Both the position numbers and the translations under genes were made by a program. Below, piece after piece: positions 1 to 8,087 of a DNA stretch of 51,068 nt. The DNA lies in NCBI GenBank assembly GCA_029053015.1, contig JAIDHX010000047.1, forward strand, positions 1 through 51,068. The letters run 5' to 3'. The stretch is from Lachnospiraceae bacterium (GTDB lineage: Bacteria > Bacillota > Clostridia > Lachnospirales > Lachnospiraceae). The notes beneath the pieces are model-generated. The model was not told the origin of the DNA, searched no databases, and was given only the letters and a program-made list of their open reading frames with translations. Position 1 is the first letter of the stretch, and each line of letters begins with the position of its first letter.

Positions 1-110
1 TAAAAACGCCGGCACTTGGCGAGGTTCTTTCGAGCCTAGTACCGCTGCGTTTTTATTCGAGCGAGAGCGCGTCTGCACAGGCATGTAGCTCCGCTGACGG
101 CGTGACTCGC
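1..110 (+). repeat. Structured repeat, copy A (left-truncated by window edge)
   Basis: This is one of three related copies in the window. The core inverted repeat is TAAAAACGC (1-9) against GCGTTTTTA (47-55). It continues inward as CGG (10-12) paired with CCG (42-44). The apical part contains GGTTC/GAGCC. A conserved tail, CGAGCGAGAGCGCGT, follows the core. Next come GTCTGCA, a 14-nt segment specific to this copy (78-91) and a conserved end, GGCGTGACTCGC. The partner of the 14-nt segment should lie just left of base 1, outside the window. The copy sits directly downstream of the rhamnosyltransferase-like gene. I do not recognise the family. Confidence 0.85.
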
Positions 111-119
111 AGAATCCCC

Positions 120-1049
120 TCACTGCCCCCAATAGTACGGTGAATCCGTACACGCCATCACCACACTCCTTGGCAGCGCCTTATAATGCTTCCCCAAGAA
201 ATACCCCGCATACTTACACGCGCACTGCATAAAGAAATGTGGCAGAAGCCGCTTCTTTTTATTCCGCCAAAGCCATCCTGCAGTCTCCTTCACCAGTTTT
301 TTTCCTTCTTTTTCCGAGGGAACATCTTTGAAAATCTGCGGGTTGTCGGCCTGCGATACGCCCAAATCAAAATTGCGGCGAAGCTGCTGCTTATTGGTGT
401 AATTGTGGGAATGAATCACCTCAGCATCCGCGGCATAGGCGATTCCATAGCCGCTTTTTACGGCGCCCGCGGCAAAAATCATATCCTCATTAAATATCGT
501 GCGCTTCACAAAACCGCCCAGTTCATCATACAGTTTTCTTTTGTAGGCGGCACATACATTGGAACAGAAAAAGGTCTTGATTCCCGTCTTTTCCAAATCG
601 GCAAGCGTCCTGACATGAGAACTGTCAGGATAGTTGAAACTTCGCGTATATCGTTCTATGACGCCGCAGTCCGCCGCCGGAAGCTGTCTTGCGTAGACAG
701 CGGCAACATTATCCTGTTCAAGCGCTTTTAAAAGGTTCTCCAGCAGATGCGGATTTGCCGGCAGCGCATCCTGCGTCATCATGACAAAAACTTCCGCTTC
801 CGACTTGCGCACCGCCATGCGCCTTGTCCCACCATGGTTAAACTCTTTTTGGGAAATATGATGTACACTCACAATTTCTTTATATTTTTTCCAGAAATTA
901 CTACCATATGTCAGCTGCGTAAAATATTTTTCTTCCGTATTTATCAAAATAATCCGGTTTATTTTTATCGTCTGATTCAGCAGACTGTCTAAAAGGGAAA
1001 ATAGTTCCCTGCCCGGTTTATATAATGGGATTATCACATCCATGGACAT
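120..1049 (-). CDS. Rhamnosyltransferase-like GT2 glycosyltransferase
   Basis: A family 2 glycosyltransferase of 309 residues, probably cytoplasmic or membrane-associated, adding a sugar (likely rhamnose) to a lipid-linked glycan. The N-terminus MSMDVIIPLYKPG opens a GT-A fold. HGGTR and the MMTQDA segment (about residues 75-95) are typical of bacterial dTDP-rhamnose rhamnosyltransferases, with TQDA in the metal/donor position. The ATG at 1049 was chosen because AGGAGG lies 8 nt upstream; in-frame ATGs further upstream lack a good site. It is the last gene of the left block, follows the LCP gene and is followed by repeat copy A. rfbA, rfbB and rfbC in the window support a dTDP-sugar donor. 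The exact linkage cannot be read from the sequence. Confidence 0.82.
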   Translation of the reverse strand: MSMDVIIPLYKPGRELFSLLDSLLNQTIKINRIILINTEEKYFTQLTYGSNFWKKYKEIVSVHHISQKEFNHGGTRRMAVRKSEAEVFVMMTQDALPANPHLLENLLKALEQDNVAAVYARQLPAADCGVIERYTRSFNYPDSSHVRTLADLEKTGIKTFFCSNVCAAYKRKLYDELGGFVKRTIFNEDMIFAAGAVKSGYGIAYAADAEVIHSHNYTNKQQLRRNFDLGVSQADNPQIFKDVPSEKEGKKLVKETAGWLWRNKKKRLLPHFFMQCACKYAGYFLGKHYKALPRSVVMACTDSPYYWGQ

Positions 1050-1106
1050 TTCCATTCCCTCCTCTATATCCTGATACATATCTGCATTTTTCATTATCAT
1101 GAATGA

Positions 1107-1132
1107 AAGGGAGCCACCCTCGCGGCTCCCTT
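1107..1132 (-). terminator. Hairpin between LCP gene and GT2 gene (weak terminator or processing site)
   Basis: AAGGGAGCC (1107-1115) pairs with GGCTCCCTT (1124-1132) around an 8-nt loop. Read on the minus strand it follows the LCP stop codon, but the T-run is short (TTTCATT). It may be a weak terminator or attenuator rather than a full stop. Confidence 0.45.
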
Positions 1133-1149
1133 CTTCAGCGCTTATATGC

Positions 1150-2280
1150 TTATTTTAAATCTACATACTGTGATACAAAATCGTGAATGACATTGGAGTA
1201 ATCCACCACTTCGGGAGAAGGCTGATAATCCGTATCCTCAAACAGATACTCATGCAGCCACTTTACATTGTCCACTAAATCAATTCCGAATACACAGCTT
1301 CCCTTTGCTCCAAGAATATCAGAGCCTCTCATATCCGCTTTCGGGAAACCTGCCTGGTCTACAATCTGGTATTTTGAAATATCTCCGAGCAATGCAATAA
1401 TCTCATCTAAACTAAAGGAAGTATATACATACGGTGATACATCATTTGCAATCTTTACCAGCGTCTGTAAATCCGCTTTTCTTGCCTGTTCTGCGATAGC
1501 CAGAATCACTTCACGCTGCGATGCTGCTCTTGCAAAATCGTTGCCTGACCTATAACGGATACGGCAGTATGCAGTAGCCTGTAAACCATTCAAAAGCTGA
1601 TAACCGGTATTTTCCACGGGCGTCCACGCTACCTTCATGTCCTCCGCCATGGTCTTCTGATAGCTGTTGATATGAAGAAGCTCTTCTTCATCCACATCAA
1701 GCCATACGCCGCCCAGCGCGTCGATGGTGGCCGCCAGACCGTCAAACCCTACCGTGACAAATTCCTTGATATCCAAATCCAGATTGGTATTCAGCATTTT
1801 GATTGCCTGCTCTGCTCCACCGTAGCTGTATGCCGAATTACACTTTCCATACTTATCGTTGCCGAGATTTAAATATGTATCCCGATAAACGCTTACAAGC
1901 TTAATATCGCCTGTCTCTTCATTGATGGAGGCAATAATGATACAGTCGCTCAGAGTTCCTTTTGCAAGCTGTCCTGTTCTGGAATCCACGCCGAAAAGTA
2001 CAATGTTTCTGTAAAGTTCCATGGTTTCATTTTCAGCCACCTGCGGATTTATCACAATATCCTGCTCATTAAAATCAACTGCAAACAACGGTCCCTTATT
2101 TCCCGTCGTATTATTGTCTGCCTGAGTTCCGAAATCCTTAAACAGCCATAATGCACCCAACAGCACTGCCAGCACTAAAATTTCCACCGCAAAAATAATA
2201 AATTTGCTTTTTTTCTTTCCTTTTGCTTTCTGCGTCTGCTTTGCTGCAGGCTGCTTCTCGTTTTTACCTTTTGTTGCCAT
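1150..2280 (-). CDS. LCP-family (LytR-CpsA-Psr) cell wall polymer ligase
   Basis: A 376-residue membrane protein of the LytR-CpsA-Psr family. These enzymes move undecaprenyl-linked glycopolymers onto peptidoglycan on the outer face of the membrane. The N-terminus is a Lys/Gln-rich cytoplasmic tail followed by one membrane segment (about residues 26-47). The extracellular LCP domain starts near residue 90, with LFGVDSRTG, the conserved Arg in VSVYRDTYL, and CRIRYRSGNDFARAASQRE carrying the conserved Arg-rich R..DFxR.xRQ-type motif. Start ATG has an AAGGAGATAAGG site. It lies 39 bp downstream of the priming transferase gene, fitting a late role in the same pathway. Members of the family are hard to assign to a particular polymer; here the neighbours suggest the rhamnose-type glycan. 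Confidence 0.93.
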   Translation of the reverse strand: MATKGKNEKQPAAKQTQKAKGKKKSKFIIFAVEILVLAVLLGALWLFKDFGTQADNNTTGNKGPLFAVDFNEQDIVINPQVAENETMELYRNIVLFGVDSRTGQLAKGTLSDCIIIASINEETGDIKLVSVYRDTYLNLGNDKYGKCNSAYSYGGAEQAIKMLNTNLDLDIKEFVTVGFDGLAATIDALGGVWLDVDEEELLHINSYQKTMAEDMKVAWTPVENTGYQLLNGLQATAYCRIRYRSGNDFARAASQREVILAIAEQARKADLQTLVKIANDVSPYVYTSFSLDEIIALLGDISKYQIVDQAGFPKADMRGSDILGAKGSCVFGIDLVDNVKWLHEYLFEDTDYQPSPEVVDYSNVIHDFVSQYVDLK

Positions 2281-2319
2281 TTTTTCCTTATCTCCTTATC
2301 CTCTGCTTTATCTGAAAGA

Positions 2320-3726
2320 TTAATAAGCATTTTTATTAATAAAACCTGTAAAAAAGGTTAGGAATATTATCTTAATGTCAAAAAGCATAGACCAGTTTTC
2401 AATATAATACAAATCATATTCAATTCTCCTGCGTATGGAAGTATCTCCCCTGTAACCATTCACCTGCGCCCAGCCGGTCAGCCCGGGTCTTACCTGATGT
2501 TTTACCATATAGCGCGGAATTTCTTCTTTGAACTTTTCCACAAAATGCGGACGCTCCGGTCTCGGTCCAACCAGACTCATATCACCCCGCAGAATATTAA
2601 AAAGCTGCGGCAGCTCGTCTATACTGGTCTTCCTGAGAATCCGCCCGATTCCGGTTACCCGCGGGTCGTTCTTGACCGTCCAAGCCTTCTGTTCCTCGGA
2701 AGGCTTCTGCTGCTCCATACTTCGGAATTTATACATATAAAATGACTTGCTGTGCAGCCCGACGCGTTCCTGCTTAAAAATGACAGGTCCCGGACTGCTT
2801 ATTTTAATTGCGATTGCAGCTATCAGCATAATCGGCGATGTGATTACAATGCCCACCACAGAACCTACAATGTCCACCAGCCGCTTTGCCATGCTGTTTA
2901 AGGTATTGCTCAGCGGCACATAACGGATGTTGATAACGGGAAGTCCCATCAAATCCTCGGTGTAAGGCCTGCTCGGTATCATGCTGTTATAGTCCGGTAT
3001 GAATTTAGTATGCACACCAAACTTCTCACAAATGCTTACAATCTCTTCCAATCTGTCATAATCTTTAAGTGAAAGTGTAATGGCAATTTCATCCAGTTCA
3101 TTTTCCGGCAGTATCTCAAGCAGATTGTCAATTCTTCCCAAAACCTTGACACCGCGGTAGAGCGTTCCCGCCGGCACAAAATCGTCCAGAATACCGCAAA
3201 CCACATACCCCCACTCGGGATTGCCCAGAATACGGTTAATATATTCCTCGCCGGCCCTCGAATAACCTGCCAGCAGAATGTGCTTGAGATTCCGCCCTTT
3301 TGCACGCAGCGTGCGGAGCGTTTTCCTGACAATCAGGCGGGACAGGGAAGTCAGCCCGATATTCAGCACATAAAAGATGAAAAACATCTTTCGGGAATAA
3401 TCATTTAATTTTATAATGTAGAGCAACGCTACAAAAGCTACCAGCCCGATTGTATTGGCACAAAAAATACTGTAAATTTCCCGGCCATATCCGGAAGTCC
3501 TCTGCGGTTTATATACATTACAGTAATAGTATAGCAGGATATAAGCCGGCACAATGACAATCAGCGCCCGCATGTAGTATTCCACCGGAAGGATACCCAT
3601 ATCCGGCCCAAAATCATTAAATACCTGAAAATGCAGGAACCACGCCATCGCGTATGAAATTATGACTATCAGTACGTCCATAATCAGGTGCAGCCTGTTA
3701 AAGACTTTTTGGTTATCTTTAATCAT
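2320..3726 (-). CDS. Undecaprenyl-phosphate sugar-phosphate transferase (WcaJ/WbaP-type priming enzyme)
   Basis: A polyprenol-phosphate hexose-1-phosphate transferase of 468 residues. It starts glycan synthesis by putting a sugar-1-phosphate on undecaprenyl phosphate at the inner membrane face. The N-terminal half has four predicted membrane segments (about 14-130), then a CoA-binding-like Rossmann domain (about 145-260). The C-terminal catalytic domain begins with a membrane re-entrant helix near residue 285. It shows PGPVIFKQERVG, FRSM, the SIDELPQLFNILRGDMSLVGPRP block and a C-terminal RPGLTGWAQVNG. All key family signatures are present and the length is typical. The sugar is probably glucose or galactose, but this cannot be decided from sequence. 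The upstream gap of 91 bp may hold its own promoter. Confidence 0.95.
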   Translation of the reverse strand: MIKDNQKVFNRLHLIMDVLIVIISYAMAWFLHFQVFNDFGPDMGILPVEYYMRALIVIVPAYILLYYYCNVYKPQRTSGYGREIYSIFCANTIGLVAFVALLYIIKLNDYSRKMFFIFYVLNIGLTSLSRLIVRKTLRTLRAKGRNLKHILLAGYSRAGEEYINRILGNPEWGYVVCGILDDFVPAGTLYRGVKVLGRIDNLLEILPENELDEIAITLSLKDYDRLEEIVSICEKFGVHTKFIPDYNSMIPSRPYTEDLMGLPVINIRYVPLSNTLNSMAKRLVDIVGSVVGIVITSPIMLIAAIAIKISSPGPVIFKQERVGLHSKSFYMYKFRSMEQQKPSEEQKAWTVKNDPRVTGIGRILRKTSIDELPQLFNILRGDMSLVGPRPERPHFVEKFKEEIPRYMVKHQVRPGLTGWAQVNGYRGDTSIRRRIEYDLYYIENWSMLFDIKIIFLTFFTGFINKNAY

Positions 3727-3817
3727 ACCTGCATCACCTGCTTAACTCACTTTCCTTGTTCAGATTAAGAAAAAAATGTATCATATTTGTATCATTTAGA
3801 CATCTATCTTGTTAATT

Positions 3818-4774
3818 TTACAAACGGCGCAGGATATTACACCACAATTCCCCCTGTATCCGGCAATAGCTGCCCAATCGTTTCAACTGAAAGCGCACTT
3901 TCCGCTTTTTTCCTTCCTCTGAAAAGCAGCGGCGCAGTCCCCGCATACAGCCCTTCACATATGCTGCTCCCATCCCTTTTTTAATAAAAAACAGAGTTTT
4001 AACAGAATATCCTATTACAAGAAAAGGTAAATTTAACACCCATTGCAAAAACGGCATGTTTTTGCCGATTACATAGACACTGTTCGCCGAAGAAAGGCCT
4101 GTCTTAAACAGGTTGTAGCGGGAGCCGCTGGATGCGCTCCCCATATGCAGAACAGCGGCAGAAGGCTCATACCGGTTTTCATAGCCGTAAATCCGGGCAC
4201 GCCAGCCGATATCCAAATCCTCCAGATAGGCAAAATGCAGTTCGTCAAAATAGCCGATTTCTGCAAACACCGATTTTCTGTAGATAGCAGCGCCTGCACA
4301 GGCTGAAAAAATCCTTGCCGGCACATCGTACTTATCCTGCGGTTTTCCCTTGCCGCGCGCATACGCCCATCCGAGTGCGCAGTACAAATCGCCGGCACTG
4401 TCAATTATTTCCTCGTTTTTCATATCCAGCATTTTTGCACTGACGGAAAAAATACGTTCCGATTTTTTGATGGCGCGCACCAATGCCTCCGTAAAGCCTT
4501 CCTTCACCTTTGTGTCATTGTTCAGCAGAATGACATATGGCGTCTCGGCTTTTTGGATGCCGATATTGACGGCCTTGCTGAAGCCCGTATTTTCATTCAG
4601 ACCAATTACCCTGACAGCTTTGTGGTTTTCCCTGATCCACTCCGCACTGCCGTCCGTGGAGCCGTTGTCCACTACTAAAATATGGGCAGGATAAGACTGC
4701 GCCTCAAGGGACGTAAGACAGTCCTCCAAAAAGCGCAGTCCATTATAATTCGGAATCACTATGGTTACTTCCAC
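3818..4774 (-). CDS. GT2 glycosyltransferase (rhamnosyltransferase-like)
   Basis: A 318-residue family 2 glycosyltransferase. The N-terminal GT-A domain reads TIVIPNYNG, VVDNGSTDGS and LLNNDT, the last being the DxD-like metal site (about residue 85). A second acidic motif, YLEDLDIGWRAR, follows (about residue 185). A hydrophobic stretch near residues 245-265 could touch the membrane. The start is GTG at 4774: AGGAGG is 7 nt upstream and overlaps the end of the preceding gene, only 4 bp away, so the two genes are translationally close. No in-frame ATG gives a better site. Likely one of several enzymes building the main chain together with the neighbouring GT2 genes. Donor and linkage unknown. 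Confidence 0.87.
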   Translation of the reverse strand: MEVTIVIPNYNGLRFLEDCLTSLEAQSYPAHILVVDNGSTDGSAEWIRENHKAVRVIGLNENTGFSKAVNIGIQKAETPYVILLNNDTKVKEGFTEALVRAIKKSERIFSVSAKMLDMKNEEIIDSAGDLYCALGWAYARGKGKPQDKYDVPARIFSACAGAAIYRKSVFAEIGYFDELHFAYLEDLDIGWRARIYGYENRYEPSAAVLHMGSASSGSRYNLFKTGLSSANSVYVIGKNMPFLQWVLNLPFLVIGYSVKTLFFIKKGMGAAYVKGCMRGLRRCFSEEGKKRKVRFQLKRLGSYCRIQGELWCNILRRL

Positions 4775-4778
4775 AACT

Positions 4779-6269
4779 CTACCTCCTGCCCGTTATTTTC
4801 TTCTGAAGCGCGGGGTCCCACACAATACGGTAACCCGTTTTTCTGACCGCACGGCACAGTTCTATGCTGACGCGGCGGTATTGTGCATCGGTAAGCCCTA
4901 ACTGCTTCCAGCCGCATAAAAAGCCATTTGTATCAAGCGTAAGCCCGTCCGCCTCTGTCGGCACTTTCTCTCCCCCGCTTTCGCCGCTCTCCTGCAAAGG
5001 CAAAACACGCATACTTTTTTCAATACATCCCTTTACAAAAGGAAGAAGCTGCGGCTGTACTTCCATACAGCGGATATCCACGGCCGCCGCGTCCTGTGCC
5101 AGCAGCGCCCGGTTCATATATCCGCCGAATTTGTAAAACATGCCCTTGTAAGGACATTTCCCTTTTTCCGTATAAATGCCGCCCACTGTCTGAAAGCGGA
5201 TTCCTATCAGCCTGCCGCCCCTGAGTCCTACGCCGCTCCTCTGTTTTAAGATACTGCCTTCGTAACGGATTTTACTGTATCCCATATGACCCTGCGGCAG
5301 AGCTTGTCCTTTTATCCCTCTGCTCTTAAGGAAATCCGCTGCCGCTCTTCGGGAAGCCTCGTACGCATAGTCCTTGCTTTCCGGATTTGCCGCGGTAGAG
5401 TTTTCATGGCAGCGCCAATGGTAGAGCACCTTGGGAATATGGCAAATCTGCTCTTCTGCCACAACAGGCAGCAACGCATCGCTTTTTTTGTCCTGCTCTG
5501 CCTCTTTTCCGGCATACTCTGCAAATATGGTTCCGACTGCGCGGAGTGCAATGTCATAATCCTGAGAACCGTCAAACTCCCTGCGGAAGGCAAGGCGCTT
5601 CATCAGTCCCGCCTCCATCACCATAAAATGACAAATATAGTTGTTCGTCAGAAAAAGTTCCATGTTAAAATCTGTTTTTTTATGGTGTTCAGAATAGTAT
5701 GTCCCACTTTCATCGCATTTATCTTCATCCGAATAGATAAGCCGTAAAGGAATGTCCCTTTCTTTTGCGCGTGCTATCGCCGCCGCGGTCTCAAACAGCG
5801 CGTCCGGCGTCAGCACATCATCATGATCCAAAAGGCCGATATAACTGCCTGACGCCGCCTTTAACGCCTCATTTGTGTTCTCTGAAATCCCCTTATTTTC
5901 CGAAAGATGCAGGTATTTTATCCTGTCGTCCTGATATTCCCTGACAACGCTGCCCACACTGTCATCCTCCGTCGCATCTGCCAGAATCAATTCAAAATGC
6001 GGATAGCTCTGCGCAAGCACCGAGTCAAGCATAGCGCGCAGATACCGCTTGTCCGTGCGGTACGCAGGAACCAGTATACTGAAAAGCAGATTGCAGTCCT
6101 TTGTCCTCTCACGCTGCTCATCAAGCGTTTCCGCAGACGGCGCCTGATAGCTGTATGGCGCCTCTTTTGTCAGTAAACGTTCCAAGGCTGTGAGAAAAGT
6201 ATCCCACAGCCCGTTTTTTTTGAAATAATTTGTAGTTTTCTTTAAATTGGCAATCGTAAGCTTAGACAT
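4779..6269 (-). CDS. GT2 glycosyltransferase with C-terminal extension
   Basis: A 496-residue glycosyltransferase. After a 55-residue leader, a GT-A domain (about 60-300) shows FSILVPAYRTD, LLDHDDVL (metal-binding acidic motif) and FDGSQDYDIALR. The last 170 residues form a separate region that I do not recognise. The ATG is preceded by AGGAG at 4 nt. It is 9 bp from the phosphoglucomutase gene upstream and 4 bp from the next GT2 gene, so it belongs to the same transcript. The leader and the HDD motif resemble the first GT domain of the 667-residue enzyme encoded at 8088-10091, suggesting duplication within the locus. It probably transfers rhamnose or a hexose to the growing chain; this is inferred from context. 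Confidence 0.85.
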   Translation of the reverse strand: MSKLTIANLKKTTNYFKKNGLWDTFLTALERLLTKEAPYSYQAPSAETLDEQRERTKDCNLLFSILVPAYRTDKRYLRAMLDSVLAQSYPHFELILADATEDDSVGSVVREYQDDRIKYLHLSENKGISENTNEALKAASGSYIGLLDHDDVLTPDALFETAAAIARAKERDIPLRLIYSDEDKCDESGTYYSEHHKKTDFNMELFLTNNYICHFMVMEAGLMKRLAFRREFDGSQDYDIALRAVGTIFAEYAGKEAEQDKKSDALLPVVAEEQICHIPKVLYHWRCHENSTAANPESKDYAYEASRRAAADFLKSRGIKGQALPQGHMGYSKIRYEGSILKQRSGVGLRGGRLIGIRFQTVGGIYTEKGKCPYKGMFYKFGGYMNRALLAQDAAAVDIRCMEVQPQLLPFVKGCIEKSMRVLPLQESGESGGEKVPTEADGLTLDTNGFLCGWKQLGLTDAQYRRVSIELCRAVRKTGYRIVWDPALQKKITGRR

Positions 6270-6278
6270 GCTGCTCCT

Positions 6279-8000
6279 TTACAGAACTGCCTTTAAATCC
6301 TCTGTCAGTTTCGTTACCTTGTCAGCTGCATCCGCAAGGCTGGTTCCCTTCACGCCCATGTAAAACTTAATCTTAGGCTCCGTGCCGGAAGGACGCGCAC
6401 AGCACCAGAAGTTATCCGGCAGTTCGAAGTACAGTACGTTGGACTTCGGCAGTCCGGTCGTCGTCACGCTGCCTGTTTCCATATCGATAATCTTATCCTC
6501 TTCGTAATCGCGGAAACGAAGCACCTTTAAATCACCAAATGCCTTGGGCGGATTCTTACGGAGCTTATCCATGATTTCTGCAATCTGCTTTGCGCCGTCC
6601 ACGCCTTTTAAGGTAATGGTGTACTGTGTCTCTTTAAAATATCCGTACTTCTCGTACATTTCAAGCATCATATCCCAGAGGGTCTTGCCTTCCTTCTTGC
6701 AGTATGCCGCAACCTCGCACAGGCACATAACCGCAACACAGGCATCTTTATCCCTTGCGTGGGTTCCTGCCAGACAGCCGTAGCTCTCCTCCAGTCCGAA
6801 TACATAGTTGTTGGAGCCGGTCTGCTCAAAAAGCTTAATCTGCTCGCCGATAAACTTAAAGCCGGTCAGCACCTCTATCATCTTCACGCCGTATGCCTTG
6901 GTAATCACATCCGCCATATTGGTCGTCACAATGGTCGTAACCAGCGCCGGATTCTCAGGCATGGTGTTCATCTTTGTCTTTTCACGCAGAATATATTCTG
7001 CAATCAGCATACCGGACATATTGCCGGTGAAGGGAACATATTCCCCTGTCTTTGTATCCTTTGCGTACACGCCCAGACGGTCTGCATCAGGGTCTGTTGC
7101 AAGCACGATATCCGCATCCTTTTCCTTCGCCAGACGAAGCGCGTAGGTAAACGCCTTCGGGTCTTCGGGATTGGGATAATCCAGCGTGGTAAAATTCGGA
7201 TCGGGATTCTCCTGCTCCGGCACTACATAAACATTCTTAAAGCCAAGCTCAGAAAGCACTCTTCTCACCGGCTTGTTTCCGGTTCCGCAGAGCGGTGTGT
7301 ATACAATCTTGATATCGTCAGCCACCTCGGCGATTACCTCAGGGTGGATAATCTGCTTCTTCAGCTCTGCCATGTAGGCATCGTCAATTTCTGCGCCAAT
7401 CACTTCATAGAGACCTGCCGCCAGAGCAGCTTCCTTGTCCATCGTCTTTACCGTGTTGTAATCCGTGATGGCATTTACTTCCGCAATGATTTCTTTATCC
7501 TTGGGAGCCGTTATCTGGGCGCCGTCCTCCCAGTAAACCTTGTAGCCGTTATATTCAGGCGGATTGTGGCTGGCTGTCACGACGATACCGGAAATACAGC
7601 CAAGGGTGCGGAGCGCAAAGGAAAGCTCCGGTGTGGGACGAAGCGATTCAAACACATAAGCCTTGATGCCGTTTGCTGCCAGACAGCACGCCGCCGTATC
7701 TGCAAATTCGGGAGACATTCTGCGGGAATCATAAGCAATCGCAACGCTTCTTTCGCTGCCGCCCTGCTTTAAGATGTAATTGGCAAGTCCCTGCGTCGCT
7801 TTGCGCACAGTGTAAACGTTCATACGGTTGGTGCCCGCGCCGATAACGCCGCGAAGTCCGCCGGTACCAAACTCCAAATCCTTATAAAAGCGGTCTTCTA
7901 TTTCTTTTTCATCGTTCTGGATCGCAGAAAGCTCTTTCTTTGTTTCCTCGTCAAAATAGTCGTTTTCCAGCCAGAACTGGAACTTGCTCTTATAGTCCAT
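6279..8000 (-). CDS. pgm: Phosphoglucomutase / phosphomannomutase
   Basis: An alpha-D-phosphohexomutase of 573 residues that interconverts hexose-6-phosphate and hexose-1-phosphate in the cytoplasm. It would supply glucose-1-phosphate for dTDP- and UDP-sugars used here (RfbA uses it directly). The catalytic serine loop is TASHNPPEYNGYK (about residue 145). The metal-binding loop is DPDADR (about 305), the sugar-binding loop GLEESYG (about 405), and the phosphate-binding loop RPSGTEPKIKFY (about 540). All four sites are intact and the length matches the large Firmicutes PGM/PMM type. AGGAGG lies about 8 nt before the ATG. An 87-bp gap with an extended -10 promoter precedes it. It is embedded between GT2 genes, an unusual place for a housekeeping mutase but sensible for substrate supply. 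Confidence 0.94.
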   Translation of the reverse strand: MDYKSKFQFWLENDYFDEETKKELSAIQNDEKEIEDRFYKDLEFGTGGLRGVIGAGTNRMNVYTVRKATQGLANYILKQGGSERSVAIAYDSRRMSPEFADTAACCLAANGIKAYVFESLRPTPELSFALRTLGCISGIVVTASHNPPEYNGYKVYWEDGAQITAPKDKEIIAEVNAITDYNTVKTMDKEAALAAGLYEVIGAEIDDAYMAELKKQIIHPEVIAEVADDIKIVYTPLCGTGNKPVRRVLSELGFKNVYVVPEQENPDPNFTTLDYPNPEDPKAFTYALRLAKEKDADIVLATDPDADRLGVYAKDTKTGEYVPFTGNMSGMLIAEYILREKTKMNTMPENPALVTTIVTTNMADVITKAYGVKMIEVLTGFKFIGEQIKLFEQTGSNNYVFGLEESYGCLAGTHARDKDACVAVMCLCEVAAYCKKEGKTLWDMMLEMYEKYGYFKETQYTITLKGVDGAKQIAEIMDKLRKNPPKAFGDLKVLRFRDYEEDKIIDMETGSVTTTGLPKSNVLYFELPDNFWCCARPSGTEPKIKFYMGVKGTSLADAADKVTKLTEDLKAVL

Positions 8001-8068
8001 AACACATCCTCCTAAAAAGACTTTATTTTTGTGCGCTGCCGGTGCTTTGTCCCCTGCAGCATAACTCT

Positions 8069-8083
8069 TTATACAGTATAACA
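8069..8083 (-). promoter_or_regulatory. Extended -10 promoter and palindrome before the phosphoglucomutase gene
   Basis: On the minus strand TGTTATACT (complement of 8075-8083) is an extended -10 element. It overlaps a perfect palindrome, TTATACAGTATAA (8069-8081). The -35 region is weak. The palindrome could be an operator. Confidence 0.45.
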
Positions 8084-8087
8084 GATT

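Noticed and set aside
3727..3817. Promoter before the priming transferase gene
   Set aside because: Candidate boxes (TTAACA, 18 nt, TACAAA) are too weak to list, although the 91-bp gap leaves room for one.
6759..7772. Long plus-strand frame opposite phosphoglucomutase
   Set aside because: All conserved mutase motifs are on the minus strand; the plus frame is Cys/His/Arg-rich and resembles nothing.
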